Below, piece after piece: positions 15,558-25,350 of a stretch of 38,336 bases of DNA. Source of the stretch: a virus. The stretch's first letter is position 1. Each line of letters begins with the position of its first letter. The DNA lies in IMG/VR virus record IMGVR_UViG_3300035184_000116, positions 1 through 38,336 of that record. One strand, 5' to 3'. The notes beneath the pieces are model-generated. The model made no database searches, was not told the origin of the DNA, and worked only from the letters and a program-made list of their open reading frames with translations. The position numbers and the translations under genes are program-made.

Positions 15558-16307
15558 CTATGGATAACTTTTGAAGACTTGACTATTTACAGCAAACAAC
15601 TCAGTTGCTACAGTGCTAGTGTTTGTTAAAGTAAACTCTAAATAGTAACCTAACATACCATAAGACTCGGCTACTGGGTCTTTTAAGTACACTATACTAT
15701 CTCCACCAACTGCATCAGCAATAGGATTTAGTACCGTAACAATTCGTCTATCTTCAGATATTGCCGTAACAGGACCTAACTCAACTAAAGCTCCAGCATT
15801 AATTTTATATGCGGTTGCACCTATATTAAGTATAGAGTCAACTGAGAAATTAAACTCAATAGCCAAAGGAGGTGCGGCAACACTTCCAGTTACATTAGCA
15901 CACGTTCCTATACCTTGCGTAGATCTTAAATTTAAATTTTCTTGATTTTGATTATACCTAATAAAACTAAAATAAGAACCTTCTTTTAAAGAAAAGTAAT
16001 CCGCATTAATACTACCTGCTTGTAAATCAGTTAAAAAAGTTGCACCCCAACTAGAATCAGATTCTAGTTCTATGGTTTTAAAAACCTTATTCTGTAATGG
16101 CTGGTCATTTAATACGCTTGTAATTGTAGAGTTATATTGATTCCCGTAATAATTATTCCTAACAGGGTTTGTGTTGTGTCGATATAAATCTCCATTTTTA
16201 AAAGTATACAAGTATTGATTCATACCCATAATGTATTCAGGAAAGTAGCTGTAAAACGAAGCCCATCCCTGAACGTCTTGACTATGTGTTAGTGTATAAT
16301 TTGGCAT
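15558..16307 (-). CDS. tail-associated structural protein, 249 aa
   Basis: I recognise the type but not an exact function. The protein begins with an aromatic region (WASFYSYFPEYIMGMNQYLY), continues with KNGDLYRHN and FKTIELESDSSWGATF, and then GSYFSFIRY. This looks like a small beta-rich protein encoded next to the large P22-gp10-like tail protein in Bacteroidota phages, where related sequences form parts of that protein or stand alone. A beta-sandwich tail accessory role is likely. Directly upstream is the Cys-rich repeat adhesin. The leader before the ATG is purely A/T (AAAAATAAAATAAAAATATG). Confidence 0.65.
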   Translation of the reverse strand: MPNYTLTHSQDVQGWASFYSYFPEYIMGMNQYLYTFKNGDLYRHNTNPVRNNYYGNQYNSTITSVLNDQPLQNKVFKTIELESDSSWGATFLTDLQAGSINADYFSLKEGSYFSFIRYNQNQENLNLRSTQGIGTCANVTGSVAAPPLAIEFNFSVDSILNIGATAYKINAGALVELGPVTAISEDRRIVTVLNPIADAVGGDSIVYLKDPVAESYGMLGYYLEFTLTNTSTVATELFAVNSQVFKSYP

Positions 16308-16330
16308 ATATTTTTATTTTATTTTTATTT

Positions 16331-17770
16331 TTATAAGCATTGCCAGGTGCTTTGGATAACCCCTGATGCATTCACTACTCCTGTTGAAGATGCGCTATCA
16401 CCATCAAAATCTCCAAAACCTCTATGGTCACTCCACGTAACCGTTGATGATCCAGTAGTTGATCCTGAATAAATTATATCACCAACTTGAGGTAAAGTTC
16501 CAGTTCCGTTATGGTATAAAAGCGTATCACACAGAGAGCCACACTTACCATCATACAGAGAAGAGGTTCCTGCTGTAGCAAAAAACGAAGTGTTAGCACT
16601 TGCGCTAGTACAAGTACCAGATGAAACAACAACTCCATTTAAAACACTAAAAGCAATAGTTCCTGTTATATAATATTGTACAGTACTTGTATTATTTAAA
16701 GGAGTAGCTCCGTTTTCGTCTGTAAAAACAAAGTTTCCAACAATAGGCGCCGTGTTTGTGTCATTATAATTTTTTGCAAAATATACAGATGTATTTTGAG
16801 TAGATTGACAAGCGTCCGTTGATTGCGCTGTTGAAGCTAAAACACTCGGTAGAGTTGCTGGACAAGATACCTGAACATTCCAAGCAGTACTTGAGCAAGG
16901 TCCCAATACCTGTATACTAACAATATTAGGTGTTGCCGTAGTTTTAGGTATAACTAAAGTACTATATTGACTAACACCACCACCAACAAAATCGCCAGTA
17001 TTTATTGTTATACTTTGTGTTGTGCCTGTGTTATTCCAAGCCCCGCCAACAATACCGTCAAAGAAAGTATAAGAGCTAGTGTTTGGAGCAGAAGGAACAC
17101 ACGTATTTGATGCGTTTCCTACTATAGTGAAAGCACCTGTGACTCCACTTGTTGTCTGTATTCTTCCATCGGTATTATTTGTTAATGTGTTGTAAAAAAC
17201 GTTATCATATAAAACCCTAATTCCGTCAGGAATACTAGCTGGATTAAAATATACAACTATTGCTCCTACGTCAGAAGCAGTGCCTCCAGCGTCAAAATCT
17301 AAATTATAGTAGCCTTGAGCGCCTGAAGGGATTGTAATTGAGGTGCCACAAGGTTCTGCGCAAGAAGGACAAGCTGTTACCGTGCCTAAAACACTTCCTG
17401 TTATTTGTCTGTATTGGCTTGCGGCAGGCTCTCGATAAAAACCATCAGCTGCAATATTACTTAAATTTACATCAGTGTATATATTTGTTGTAGTTAGAAA
17501 AGTTGACCCAGCAGGATAATAGTACTGAACAGATGTTTGTGTCTCACAGCACAAGTCACTAGCCGATGTTGAAACATAATCTAAAGAATCAAAAGCAAAG
17601 CAATCAGCACATACTGTAGCTGTTAATAATGCTCCTGAAACCTGTCTTCTGTATTGACCACCAAACTGATAATAACCATCTGTTGCTTTTGTCGTTAAAT
17701 TAATATCGTCATAAACCGCAGTTGCAGTTAAAAAATTTCCAGAATCAATATACTTATTTACTAAACTCAT
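16331..17770 (-). CDS. cysteine-rich repeat tail adhesin, 479 aa
   Basis: A modular surface protein, probably part of the tail or its fibres. Two copies of a 45-residue unit lie at residues 13-57 and 91-137; both have FLT-x-T-x-x-Y-x-D-x-NL ... DG(Y/F)Y ... QYR ... G and end in C-x2-C. Between them lies a Tyr/Cys segment with LCCET. Further on are two related modules that begin with VG(N/D)-x-(V/I)-(F/Y) and end in Cys (about 340-385 and 430-479). No signal peptide is present, as expected for a virion protein. I know such modules from Bacteroidota phage adhesins and host surface proteins. It follows the 1606-residue tail protein by 12 bases, which supports assembly on that protein. Receptor binding is inference. 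Confidence 0.65.
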   Translation of the reverse strand: MSLVNKYIDSGNFLTATAVYDDINLTTKATDGYYQFGGQYRRQVSGALLTATVCADCFAFDSLDYVSTSASDLCCETQTSVQYYYPAGSTFLTTTNIYTDVNLSNIAADGFYREPAASQYRQITGSVLGTVTACPSCAEPCGTSITIPSGAQGYYNLDFDAGGTASDVGAIVVYFNPASIPDGIRVLYDNVFYNTLTNNTDGRIQTTSGVTGAFTIVGNASNTCVPSAPNTSSYTFFDGIVGGAWNNTGTTQSITINTGDFVGGGVSQYSTLVIPKTTATPNIVSIQVLGPCSSTAWNVQVSCPATLPSVLASTAQSTDACQSTQNTSVYFAKNYNDTNTAPIVGNFVFTDENGATPLNNTSTVQYYITGTIAFSVLNGVVVSSGTCTSASANTSFFATAGTSSLYDGKCGSLCDTLLYHNGTGTLPQVGDIIYSGSTTGSSTVTWSDHRGFGDFDGDSASSTGVVNASGVIQSTWQCL

Positions 17771-17782
17771 ATTATTTTTTAT

Positions 17783-20700
17783 TTATGGACAACACTCAGT
17801 GTAATTAAATGTTAATGTAAAACTAGATCCTGTTCCTCCAGAGTACACCAAGTTATCTACAACGCAAGGGCTGTTTAAAACATTTCCTGTTGTTAAATAA
17901 TTTCTTAAACCTATTGACCCGTAATTACCATTATTGTTAGACTGTGTATTTCTAAGCTCTAAAGTATTTACTCCTCCTACTACAAAGTTAGGATCGAAAT
18001 GATATGTAACCATAAGATTTAAAGGACAAACAAAGTCACTACTTGTTACCGCAGCACTCGTATTAGAAGAAGCTATAAATACAGATCCTACTTGTGTGTT
18101 TGAGTTTAAGTCTAAAGCACCTATATAATTGTTATTTAAATATACATCAAAGTTATCATCTTTAGCAGCATTACTATTACATACCTGAAAAACTAAAGTT
18201 CTATCTGGACAAACTGGAGCGTCTGTTCCACAACTACAACAAGATTCAGAGGCGCTAGTAGCATCATAACATAGTTCTATTGGAGTTGCAACTCTATAGT
18301 CCCAAACCAAATACAAGTAATCATCATTCGCTGCGTTAGTATAAGTAAAGCTTGATTGATAGGTGTTACCGCCAACGCTTACAATAGGTGTGGAAGTACT
18401 TAATAGTGGTATTAATGTACTTATATCAGCCTCATTATAATTGGTATTAGAAACCAAATACTTTAGTTTATCGGCTAAAGGATCAAAAGCAAAAGTCTCT
18501 CCAACAGATTGTAGGTTTTGCATCGTTACAGTTGCACCACTCACTGGTATTGTTCCAAAAGAAGCAGGACCTGTTTGTGAAGCAAATAACGAAACCCCAT
18601 CCTCTTCTAAAATTATGTTGTCACTTTGATAAGGACTTATAGTTGTTCCATCAGCCCATCTATATCTAATACTAGACGTTAGGCTAGCGTCTCCAGAAGC
18701 ATTTATAACAATACGTTTTACCGTTAAATTTTCTGTTTGAGGACAACCTAATGATAATGAATATGTTGCGGCTGTAGGGGTAATAGTTACCTGAGCAGTT
18801 GTTGGAAAGGATTGTCCTTTATTCCAAGTTACAGTTCCTGTTCCATTTATTGTTTGATTAATAACATCAACGCCATTATAGTTAACCACCAAAACAGCAG
18901 AGCCTGAATCAAAATTATATACACAAGCTACATCACCTATAAGAGATGTGCAATCTATATTAAAAGATGAAGCCTCACTAGAATTTGATTGCCTAACCTC
19001 ATACCCACAATCTCTATTTGTTGGAGGTACTGGCACTAATTCTGTGTTGCTACTTAAAACAAACTCATTCATATAAGGATCATATCCTCCTAATTTCTGA
19101 GTATCAAATCCAGTGGTGAATAAATCTCTAAACCAACTACGCATACCTAATGAAGATATAACTTGTAGTTTGTCTGACTTTGCACTAATACCACCTCTAA
19201 TATTTATAACCGAACTTCTTTTAGCGTCAGTAAAATATACATCATAACCATAAGAAGCAAAACTTTCAGGATTATTACTTATACCAAACTCTTCGATTCT
19301 AGCTAACTGAGTACCTAATACTTCTGGTATTGAGGCTATAGCCCCTCCAGCAGACGCATCAGAAAGTAAATTCTTTTCTACTAATACATAAGATATTTTG
19401 TCTTCCTGTAAAGTAAGTATGTCTGTCTGTCTTGCGTGTAATTTTCTAATTGGACCATAAGAACTTTCTAAAGACTTGTAGTTACCAAGAGCTAAATTAA
19501 ACTCATTTAACTTATTTATATTAGACTCTTTATTAAAATTACCACTGTATGTTATATCGCTAAAACGATGAGCTTCTTTGTATTCTTCTTGAGAAACCGC
19601 AGTTACTTTTTCGCCTATAGTAAAACTAGGAGTAGTTAAAGCATCTAAAACTCTATTGGATTCTACTCCATTTCCAAAAGTAAAACAATTAGAGAAAGTT
19701 AAATTAATCACAGCAGGCAAACTTACTGTCTGATTTTGATCAGTAACATCTGCTCCTGATTGATGATACCCTCCAGTAATATCGAAAACTTGCTCATTCT
19801 CAAAATACATCTCTGTATTAGCATCTTTTGCTTCAGTTTCAAAAACCATTAATGTAGTTGCTCTTTGAGCTATAACCTCTACATTACCATAAGAATTTCT
19901 CTTGTTTGGTGATCCACAATTAGGAGTTCCATTTTGAAAAACAAGATACATTTTTCCGTTTGAAGCATCTGTTTGAAAAGTAACATAAGACTGCCCTCCA
20001 CTAGCTAAAGATGTATAATAAGGATACAATGTACTAGGTTGATTTACTGTGTTTATAGTGTCGTCACTACCTGCACTAGCACCAGCTGTTAAATCTATAT
20101 TATCCCCTTCAACAAAAGCATACATACTATCGTAATCTTGACTAGCTGTAAAAGTTTTGTCAAAAAGATATTGTCTACTTCCACATTTGGACCCTCTTTT
20201 ATATCGTTGCGCTCTAAGTTTTATTGTAACAATACTTCCCGCTGGTATAGTATATGGTATAAATTCAGTTGCACCAGAACCACCAGGATTAGGAATTGAA
20301 ACATCATATTTTACAGCACAATAAGACCCTTTGCATCCATCTTCACCAGTGTTTATTAGCGCGTCTTCTGCTACACCTGCTGAAAAATTACTCGGTCTAA
20401 GCTGCATATAAACTCCTGTTGGCTGAAAACAAGTATCATCTATTAGAGTACCATCGCCAGCTCTTTGACAAAGCCAATTTTCTACCTGACTACCATAATC
20501 TAAAACTTTTGTTTCAACACATCTTAATACTGGTCCGTTTGTATCAGACTTAACTTTTAAGTTTTCGTCTATAACGACTTTAGATTTATTATCTCCCTCT
20601 AATTTAAACCACACATTACCATTTTCTTCTTCTTGAAAAAATATGTTTGAATAAACTGTCCTATATTCATCTTTAGATGGTTTTAAAACAAATTTATACT

Positions 20701-22603
20701 TAGTAGCCCAGTAAGGAGGGTAGCTATTTAGTGTAACTTTTATTGTATTTTTTGTAATTGAATTCTCACAAGGAACGTAAACCGTATTGTTTGTATCTAC
20801 TAAAGCAGTACTTGCTCTACCATAATCATCCTCATAAACAATACCAACCTCATAATCCCTGTCACTATGTAAACTACTTTTTGATGAATCTAAGCTATAA
20901 AGAATCTCTGATTGTACCACTGTAAAATATTCATAAGCAAATATACCCAACCCAAGGTTAGGAGTTACAGTCGTATCATACTTCTCGTATTTTATTGCTG
21001 GAACAGTTAAAGAAAAACTATTACTACCAGGTGTAGATCCAATAACTATACCTTGATTTGTTCCTGACAATCCAAAACCTACCTTATACCAACTTGATTT
21101 AGCAACAACGCCACAGTTAATTAAATCTGTAACTGACGTACCGTTAACACATCCAGTAGAACATAGTTGAGAAAAACACGTAGAATTAGAAGGCGCAACA
21201 AACTCAGAAATTGCAGCTATAAATGACGGAGAGTTAACTAAGTCATAAGCATTAGAAAAATCTTCTTGAATATTAAATAAAAATGTAGATTCATATTCAT
21301 TTAAAGGCTCCGTTCCGTCTACATATTCAGCAGCTCCAGAAAATTGAGAGTGACCTAAGTTAAAAGAAATACCTATCTGAGAACCAGTTTTTAAATCAAA
21401 TCCAGTTGTATCATAAGTAGCGGTCCCGTTAATAACTGAAACCGAACCATTTATGGTGTAATTAAAAGAAGTGTTTATCGAAGGTGCTTCCCCAGCATCT
21501 AAGTCTTCAGTTATTAAATCTAAAGTATAATCTAAATAAACATCTTGACCGTCTTCATTTGTAATATTATATCCATCAATGTAATTACCATACATAAGCC
21601 TATTGCCCATAAGCGTTTGCGATTGTGCAATTCTAGGCACATTATCAAAAAGTCTTAAAAGCTGAGCTTCTGGTAAAACAGTATATATTTTTTGATTTGT
21701 AAATTGAAATGTTTGTTCAATATTATCTAACCAACCTTGATCTAATTTATTAAATCTTTCAATAACATTTATTGCCGCAAAATTTGTTGACTTAAATAAT
21801 AAATCCACTCCCTTTACGTTTCTTCCCCCTGTATTAAATTTTACAATAACACTATTATATACATTTTCCATACCTATGTTATCATAAGTAGAAAAGTCTA
21901 ATTGAAATGGTCCTGGTGAAAAAGATATTGGCGAAAAAGGAGAAATAGCAGAATACTCATTATCCTCATACTTATATCTGTAAGCAAAAGAAATCATTAT
22001 ATCTGTCATATAATTTTCTCCACCACCTTGTTGTACTGGTGTAAGTGTAGGCGCAAATAAAGGCGGAGCCATAATAACACCTATGTCTTGTTCAGTTACC
22101 TGATCAACATCACTTATTGGGTACTGATAAGTTCTGTTTATATTTATTTTTCTAGGAGGGTTTAGATTGTCTGTAAAGAACAATAATCCATCTATAAGAT
22201 TAACTCCTGTAACTAAATAGGTATCATCAAAATTTAAAACACTAGTAGATATAACGTGATAAAATATTAAATCCAACTTAGTATTGTATGATACTATCAT
22301 ATCAACCTTACCTGTGCTTGAGTTAGTGTTTGCTGGATCATTTATAAACCAGTACATAGTTTCTTCTCCACCATCTTCGTAAGCTCCAATACACTTTGCC
22401 TGAGAACTTAAAGGCTGACTTTCGTAAGTTAAGGTTGTTAACCTAGTATTACCTAAAGAGTTTTCTACAGCACCTATTTCAGTATTTTCTGTAGATCCAA
22501 GTCTACAGTTTAAAGCATCAATATATTCACCTTGAGGAACTAATCGTTCATCAACGCTTTTATTCATCCTTCCTTTTATAAAATTTCTTGTAAACTGTGG
22601 CAT
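17783..22603 (-). CDS. tail stabilisation / muzzle-type protein (P22 gp10-like N-terminus), 1606 aa
   Basis: The N-terminal segment RNFIKGRMNKSVDERLVPQG and GEYIDALNCRLG ... IGAVENSLGNTRL is the characteristic start of the large stabilisation proteins of crAss-like phages, related to P22 gp10 at the tip of the short tail. It should close the tail hub and carry fibres. The first ~700 residues form the beta-propeller-like repeat body (YRYKYEDNEYSAIS, YEDDYGRASTALV). The later part is a chain of beta modules with Cys pairs, including DDYLYLVWDYR ... ELCYDATSASESCCSCG near residue ~1440, and a closing FNYTECCP. It is more than three times longer than P22 gp10, so most of its length is added adhesin-like modules. 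Gap to neighbours is 1-12 bases. Confidence 0.82.
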   Translation of the reverse strand: MPQFTRNFIKGRMNKSVDERLVPQGEYIDALNCRLGSTENTEIGAVENSLGNTRLTTLTYESQPLSSQAKCIGAYEDGGEETMYWFINDPANTNSSTGKVDMIVSYNTKLDLIFYHVISTSVLNFDDTYLVTGVNLIDGLLFFTDNLNPPRKININRTYQYPISDVDQVTEQDIGVIMAPPLFAPTLTPVQQGGGENYMTDIMISFAYRYKYEDNEYSAISPFSPISFSPGPFQLDFSTYDNIGMENVYNSVIVKFNTGGRNVKGVDLLFKSTNFAAINVIERFNKLDQGWLDNIEQTFQFTNQKIYTVLPEAQLLRLFDNVPRIAQSQTLMGNRLMYGNYIDGYNITNEDGQDVYLDYTLDLITEDLDAGEAPSINTSFNYTINGSVSVINGTATYDTTGFDLKTGSQIGISFNLGHSQFSGAAEYVDGTEPLNEYESTFLFNIQEDFSNAYDLVNSPSFIAAISEFVAPSNSTCFSQLCSTGCVNGTSVTDLINCGVVAKSSWYKVGFGLSGTNQGIVIGSTPGSNSFSLTVPAIKYEKYDTTVTPNLGLGIFAYEYFTVVQSEILYSLDSSKSSLHSDRDYEVGIVYEDDYGRASTALVDTNNTVYVPCENSITKNTIKVTLNSYPPYWATKYKFVLKPSKDEYRTVYSNIFFQEEENGNVWFKLEGDNKSKVVIDENLKVKSDTNGPVLRCVETKVLDYGSQVENWLCQRAGDGTLIDDTCFQPTGVYMQLRPSNFSAGVAEDALINTGEDGCKGSYCAVKYDVSIPNPGGSGATEFIPYTIPAGSIVTIKLRAQRYKRGSKCGSRQYLFDKTFTASQDYDSMYAFVEGDNIDLTAGASAGSDDTINTVNQPSTLYPYYTSLASGGQSYVTFQTDASNGKMYLVFQNGTPNCGSPNKRNSYGNVEVIAQRATTLMVFETEAKDANTEMYFENEQVFDITGGYHQSGADVTDQNQTVSLPAVINLTFSNCFTFGNGVESNRVLDALTTPSFTIGEKVTAVSQEEYKEAHRFSDITYSGNFNKESNINKLNEFNLALGNYKSLESSYGPIRKLHARQTDILTLQEDKISYVLVEKNLLSDASAGGAIASIPEVLGTQLARIEEFGISNNPESFASYGYDVYFTDAKRSSVINIRGGISAKSDKLQVISSLGMRSWFRDLFTTGFDTQKLGGYDPYMNEFVLSSNTELVPVPPTNRDCGYEVRQSNSSEASSFNIDCTSLIGDVACVYNFDSGSAVLVVNYNGVDVINQTINGTGTVTWNKGQSFPTTAQVTITPTAATYSLSLGCPQTENLTVKRIVINASGDASLTSSIRYRWADGTTISPYQSDNIILEEDGVSLFASQTGPASFGTIPVSGATVTMQNLQSVGETFAFDPLADKLKYLVSNTNYNEADISTLIPLLSTSTPIVSVGGNTYQSSFTYTNAANDDYLYLVWDYRVATPIELCYDATSASESCCSCGTDAPVCPDRTLVFQVCNSNAAKDDNFDVYLNNNYIGALDLNSNTQVGSVFIASSNTSAAVTSSDFVCPLNLMVTYHFDPNFVVGGVNTLELRNTQSNNNGNYGSIGLRNYLTTGNVLNSPCVVDNLVYSGGTGSSFTLTFNYTECCP

Positions 22604-22604
22604 A

Positions 22605-23528
22605 TTATTTTAACCATTTATCTTGACCCCTAAGATTCATTAACAATCTTCCTGGATGTATGTTACTTAATCTTATTTTTGCGTTTCTCAATAAAGCTGT
22701 TTTCTCTTTTTTAGCTCTATTAATTATGTATTCTTGAACGCCGTATTTACTGGTTAATATAGCATATTTAATATAGGCGTAGATAAAATCTTCAAACAAT
22801 TTATTTAAATTAATCTCTGAGTCTACACCATTTTCCATACCATCTGAAACATACTCTAAAATAACTAATTTATCTGAAGCTCCAGAACTAAAGTTAATTA
22901 CTCCAGAAGCTTTGTTTATTTTAAAAGTAGGATTAGAATTTGCAGTCTCTGTATTAAGACCATAACGTTGACCAACGCTATAATCAAAAAACCAAGCCCC
23001 ATCTACATTGTAACCCATATTACCATCCTGACTGCTATTTGAGTTTAAGTAAAGACTTTTTTTACTTCCAGAAATTCTATCCATATCTATAGTAGAGTTT
23101 TCTGGTTTTAATATGTTTCCAAACTCATCGAATAATATTTTACAATCATTATCTTGTAAATAAGAACTACTCCAATTTGTTTGTATGTTTTCAGTCAATG
23201 GCATTAATACACCATTCTGATATATAGAAACCCTTACCCAGTTAACGTAATCAGGAGGCAATACATACCTTAGCTGATCACAAACACTAAGTTCTAATAT
23301 CTTAATCTCTTTCATTGCATCGTAATTCAATTCTTGAATACCTCGTTTTGCGTGAAATAAAATATTATATTTTTCTACGTTATTAATTAGCTTATCATTG
23401 CCAACATACATTAACATAAAGTTAGTTACTATATCGTCTAGCGATACAAATTGATAAGAACCCCAGTTTGAATTCGTAGGGTTTGTACCCTCGTTTTCAT
23501 AATATTGATAATCTGTTATATATGACAT
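22605..23528 (-). CDS. head-tail connector / ring protein, 307 aa
   Basis: Probably a ring or adaptor protein between the portal and the tail hub. The helical N-terminus (SLDDIVTNFMLMYVGNDKLI, then FHAKRGIQELNYDAMKEIKILEL) and the LPPDYVNWVRVSIYQNGVLMPL strand pair are of a kind found in short-tailed phage tail-tubular A / gp4-like adaptors. In those, a helical bundle carries a beta barrel. A late helix region (FEDFIYAYIKYAILTSKYGV) and a basic C-terminus complete the bundle. Gene position, directly after another connector-like gene and before the gp10-like protein, agrees. Its exact ring is not determinable here. Confidence 0.7.
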   Translation of the reverse strand: MSYITDYQYYENEGTNPTNSNWGSYQFVSLDDIVTNFMLMYVGNDKLINNVEKYNILFHAKRGIQELNYDAMKEIKILELSVCDQLRYVLPPDYVNWVRVSIYQNGVLMPLTENIQTNWSSSYLQDNDCKILFDEFGNILKPENSTIDMDRISGSKKSLYLNSNSSQDGNMGYNVDGAWFFDYSVGQRYGLNTETANSNPTFKINKASGVINFSSGASDKLVILEYVSDGMENGVDSEINLNKLFEDFIYAYIKYAILTSKYGVQEYIINRAKKEKTALLRNAKIRLSNIHPGRLLMNLRGQDKWLK

Positions 23529-23531
23529 AGC

Positions 23532-24506
23532 TTATGATTGTTGTTGGTTATCTTCCTGTTCTTGCATATTACCAAAAACAGCAATATCATTCTCTCTAAT
23601 AGATACACCAGCATATTGTAATATCTTATTTACTAAGTTAGGCTCATCAGAATCAGGTAATTCAAAATCCTGATAATCTGCCGCTCCCTCATCAAATACT
23701 GGCTCTCCGCCCGCTAAAGAACTATAAGTCCAATTAGGATCCAAAGGATACCTTATGTATTGTGACAAAACTTTTCCTGATCCAATTATTGTGTCTGGAT
23801 ATACTGTAATGGTATTACCAGTTGATACGCTATTACCCCCACCTAAAACATAGGCTGGATAAGTTATGTTTGGAGATGTTAAAGGAGATGAATTTAAATA
23901 GAATATTTTATTTTGAGAAACTCTTTCGATTTCTTTAATACCAGTTGTACTTACAATTGTGTAAGAATTACCAACAGTAGCAGCGCTACCAAATGGATTA
24001 TTAGACAACGTTAATTGAGTCTCTGAATCTACACTAACTACATAAGCTCCAAATCCAGAAGATACGCTAGTTAAAGTAGTATTAGTTACAAACTGTCCTG
24101 GCAATACAGTGCCAGTTGCTATGAATGTTGCATTAGCATCTGTTAATGTGCTTACTCCAGCTGCCGTAGTAGTTGAAGAAAATATTGCGTTAGGATAGTA
24201 ATTTATTTTATTAATTAAATAGTAGTTTTCTGGTAAATTATATAAATTAATACCAGGTGTAGTTAGTCCTCTTGTTTCAGAGAAGCTGTCAATTACCTCT
24301 ACCAAGCCTTTTAGAATATCTGCATATTCACTACCAGATACACGAGCATTTTGCTTTATGATCCAGCTGTTATATTGATAAAAATAATCTTCAAATATGT
24401 CTAGTTGAGCTTGTTTTGCATATAAGTTAAAATCACTAGGAGTTATATATCCGTAATTGTTTTTATTTGCAATTGACAAGACCGTTGCTCTTACCGTGTT
24501 AATCAT
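23532..24506 (-). CDS. head-tail connector / ring protein with beta insert, 324 aa
   Basis: Helical N-terminus (INTVRATVLSIANKNNYGYI, DFNLYAKQAQLDIFEDYF) typical of portal-adaptor proteins. A Ser/Thr/Gly-rich insert at about residues 110-185 (GQFVTNTTLTSVSS ... YVVSVDSETQLTLSNNPFG) looks like a small beta-sandwich added to the core. The core resumes with KEIERVSQNKIFYLN and ends in a Gln-rich tail (EQEDNQQQ). It is the first gene after a strong terminator and an exact -7 promoter box, so it may begin a separate tail transcript. Function inferred from position and architecture. Confidence 0.65.
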   Translation of the reverse strand: MINTVRATVLSIANKNNYGYITPSDFNLYAKQAQLDIFEDYFYQYNSWIIKQNARVSGSEYADILKGLVEVIDSFSETRGLTTPGINLYNLPENYYLINKINYYPNAIFSSTTTAAGVSTLTDANATFIATGTVLPGQFVTNTTLTSVSSGFGAYVVSVDSETQLTLSNNPFGSAATVGNSYTIVSTTGIKEIERVSQNKIFYLNSSPLTSPNITYPAYVLGGGNSVSTGNTITVYPDTIIGSGKVLSQYIRYPLDPNWTYSSLAGGEPVFDEGAADYQDFELPDSDEPNLVNKILQYAGVSIRENDIAVFGNMQEQEDNQQQS

Positions 24507-24524
24507 TTCAAATTGTTATTTAAA

Positions 24525-24532
24525 CAAAGATA
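24525..24532 (-). promoter_or_regulatory. Bacteroidota -7 promoter box (TATCTTTG)
   Basis: Exact TAnnTTTG on the - strand, 18 bases before the ATG at 24506, and directly downstream of the intrinsic terminator. No clear TTG lies 19 bases upstream because that place is taken by the hairpin. It would restart transcription for the connector and tail genes. Confidence 0.6.
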
Positions 24533-24534
24533 CG

Positions 24535-24568
24535 AAAAAAAAAAGAGGCTTCATTTTATTGAAGCCTC
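24535..24568 (-). terminator. rho-independent terminator
   Basis: On the - strand GAGGCTTCA, loop ATAAAA, TGAAGCCTC form a perfect 9-bp stem (24545-24568), followed at once by ten T (24535-24544). It lies 20 bases after the stop of the 253-residue gene. This is a textbook intrinsic terminator. Confidence 0.92.
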
Positions 24569-24588
24569 CCTATAATTTAGTTAGTTTA

Positions 24589-25350
24589 CTATTCGTCTAC
24601 CTTCTTTAATCTATTGGTTAACAAGGTGAAAACTTGATGACCTTCATCACTTTGGAAGAATGATGCCAATATAAATAATGGGTCTTCTCCATAAGGAACG
24701 GTTAGTAATTTCTTTTTATTTTGTTTTAAATTATAATAAACGTCTTTTTCGTTTTTCATTATAATTAAATTGTTAGACAAAAATTGAGAACACTTGTTTT
24801 GCATAATCAATAATGGATCATTAAGAGACTCCAAGAAATCTTGAGGATATCTTTTTGCAAATAACCTAATATCTCTTTTAAGCTCTGAAGAACTTAATTT
24901 GTCTACATTTAAACCTATAACCACTCTACCTATTGTTTCCATTAATTCAAGACTTAAATCTTTTGCAGAAACCTGAGCTTCTAATTCATAGTCTAAATAC
25001 TCAACATCAACATTAGCATCTACCTCTTTATCAACCTCAATAAATAAATGTTTATTAGAAGGATGTAATGATAGAAACTCTTGTAATACAGGATTTGTTT
25101 TTGGTACAAAAAGAAAACCATCTTCAAACACAATTGGTTCTAGAATAGCATTTCCATCTTGCTCATCCTCAAAAGGACTTTTTTGGTTTCTTGCATAGCG
25201 CAAGGGTCTATTGATACCTTGTTCTTCGTCAAAATACATTAACGGTGATCTTCTGCTATTTCTAGCTGGAATCATAAGGCTTAAAGGAGCAATATCTCCT
25301 GTTAGTTTGTATGTTTTGTCTTTTAAGACAGTCTTTTTTAATTTGTTCAT
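24589..25350 (-). CDS. conserved virion-cassette protein of unknown function, 253 aa
   Basis: I do not recognise a fold. The N-terminal third is strand- and Pro-rich (LTGDIAPLSLMIPARNSRRS, MYFDEEQG); then come EPIVFEDGFLFVPKTNPVLQEFLSLHPSNK and a helical C-terminal half (SLELMETIGRVVIGL, ELKRDIRLFAKRYP, DPLFILASFFQ). It has a single cysteine. It stands alone between the capsid terminator and its own terminator, downstream of the major capsid gene. This place is often held by a head auxiliary or head-completion protein. Its leader AAATTAAATCAAATG is identical to that of the scaffold gene, so they may be translated in a similar way. Confidence 0.7.
   Translation of the reverse strand: MNKLKKTVLKDKTYKLTGDIAPLSLMIPARNSRRSPLMYFDEEQGINRPLRYARNQKSPFEDEQDGNAILEPIVFEDGFLFVPKTNPVLQEFLSLHPSNKHLFIEVDKEVDANVDVEYLDYELEAQVSAKDLSLELMETIGRVVIGLNVDKLSSSELKRDIRLFAKRYPQDFLESLNDPLLIMQNKCSQFLSNNLIIMKNEKDVYYNLKQNKKKLLTVPYGEDPLFILASFFQSDEGHQVFTLLTNRLKKVDE

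Noticed and set aside
15555-15575. TGGATAAC as a DnaA box at the start of the 249-residue gene's end
   Set aside because: It is a single imperfect match inside coding sequence, without clustering.
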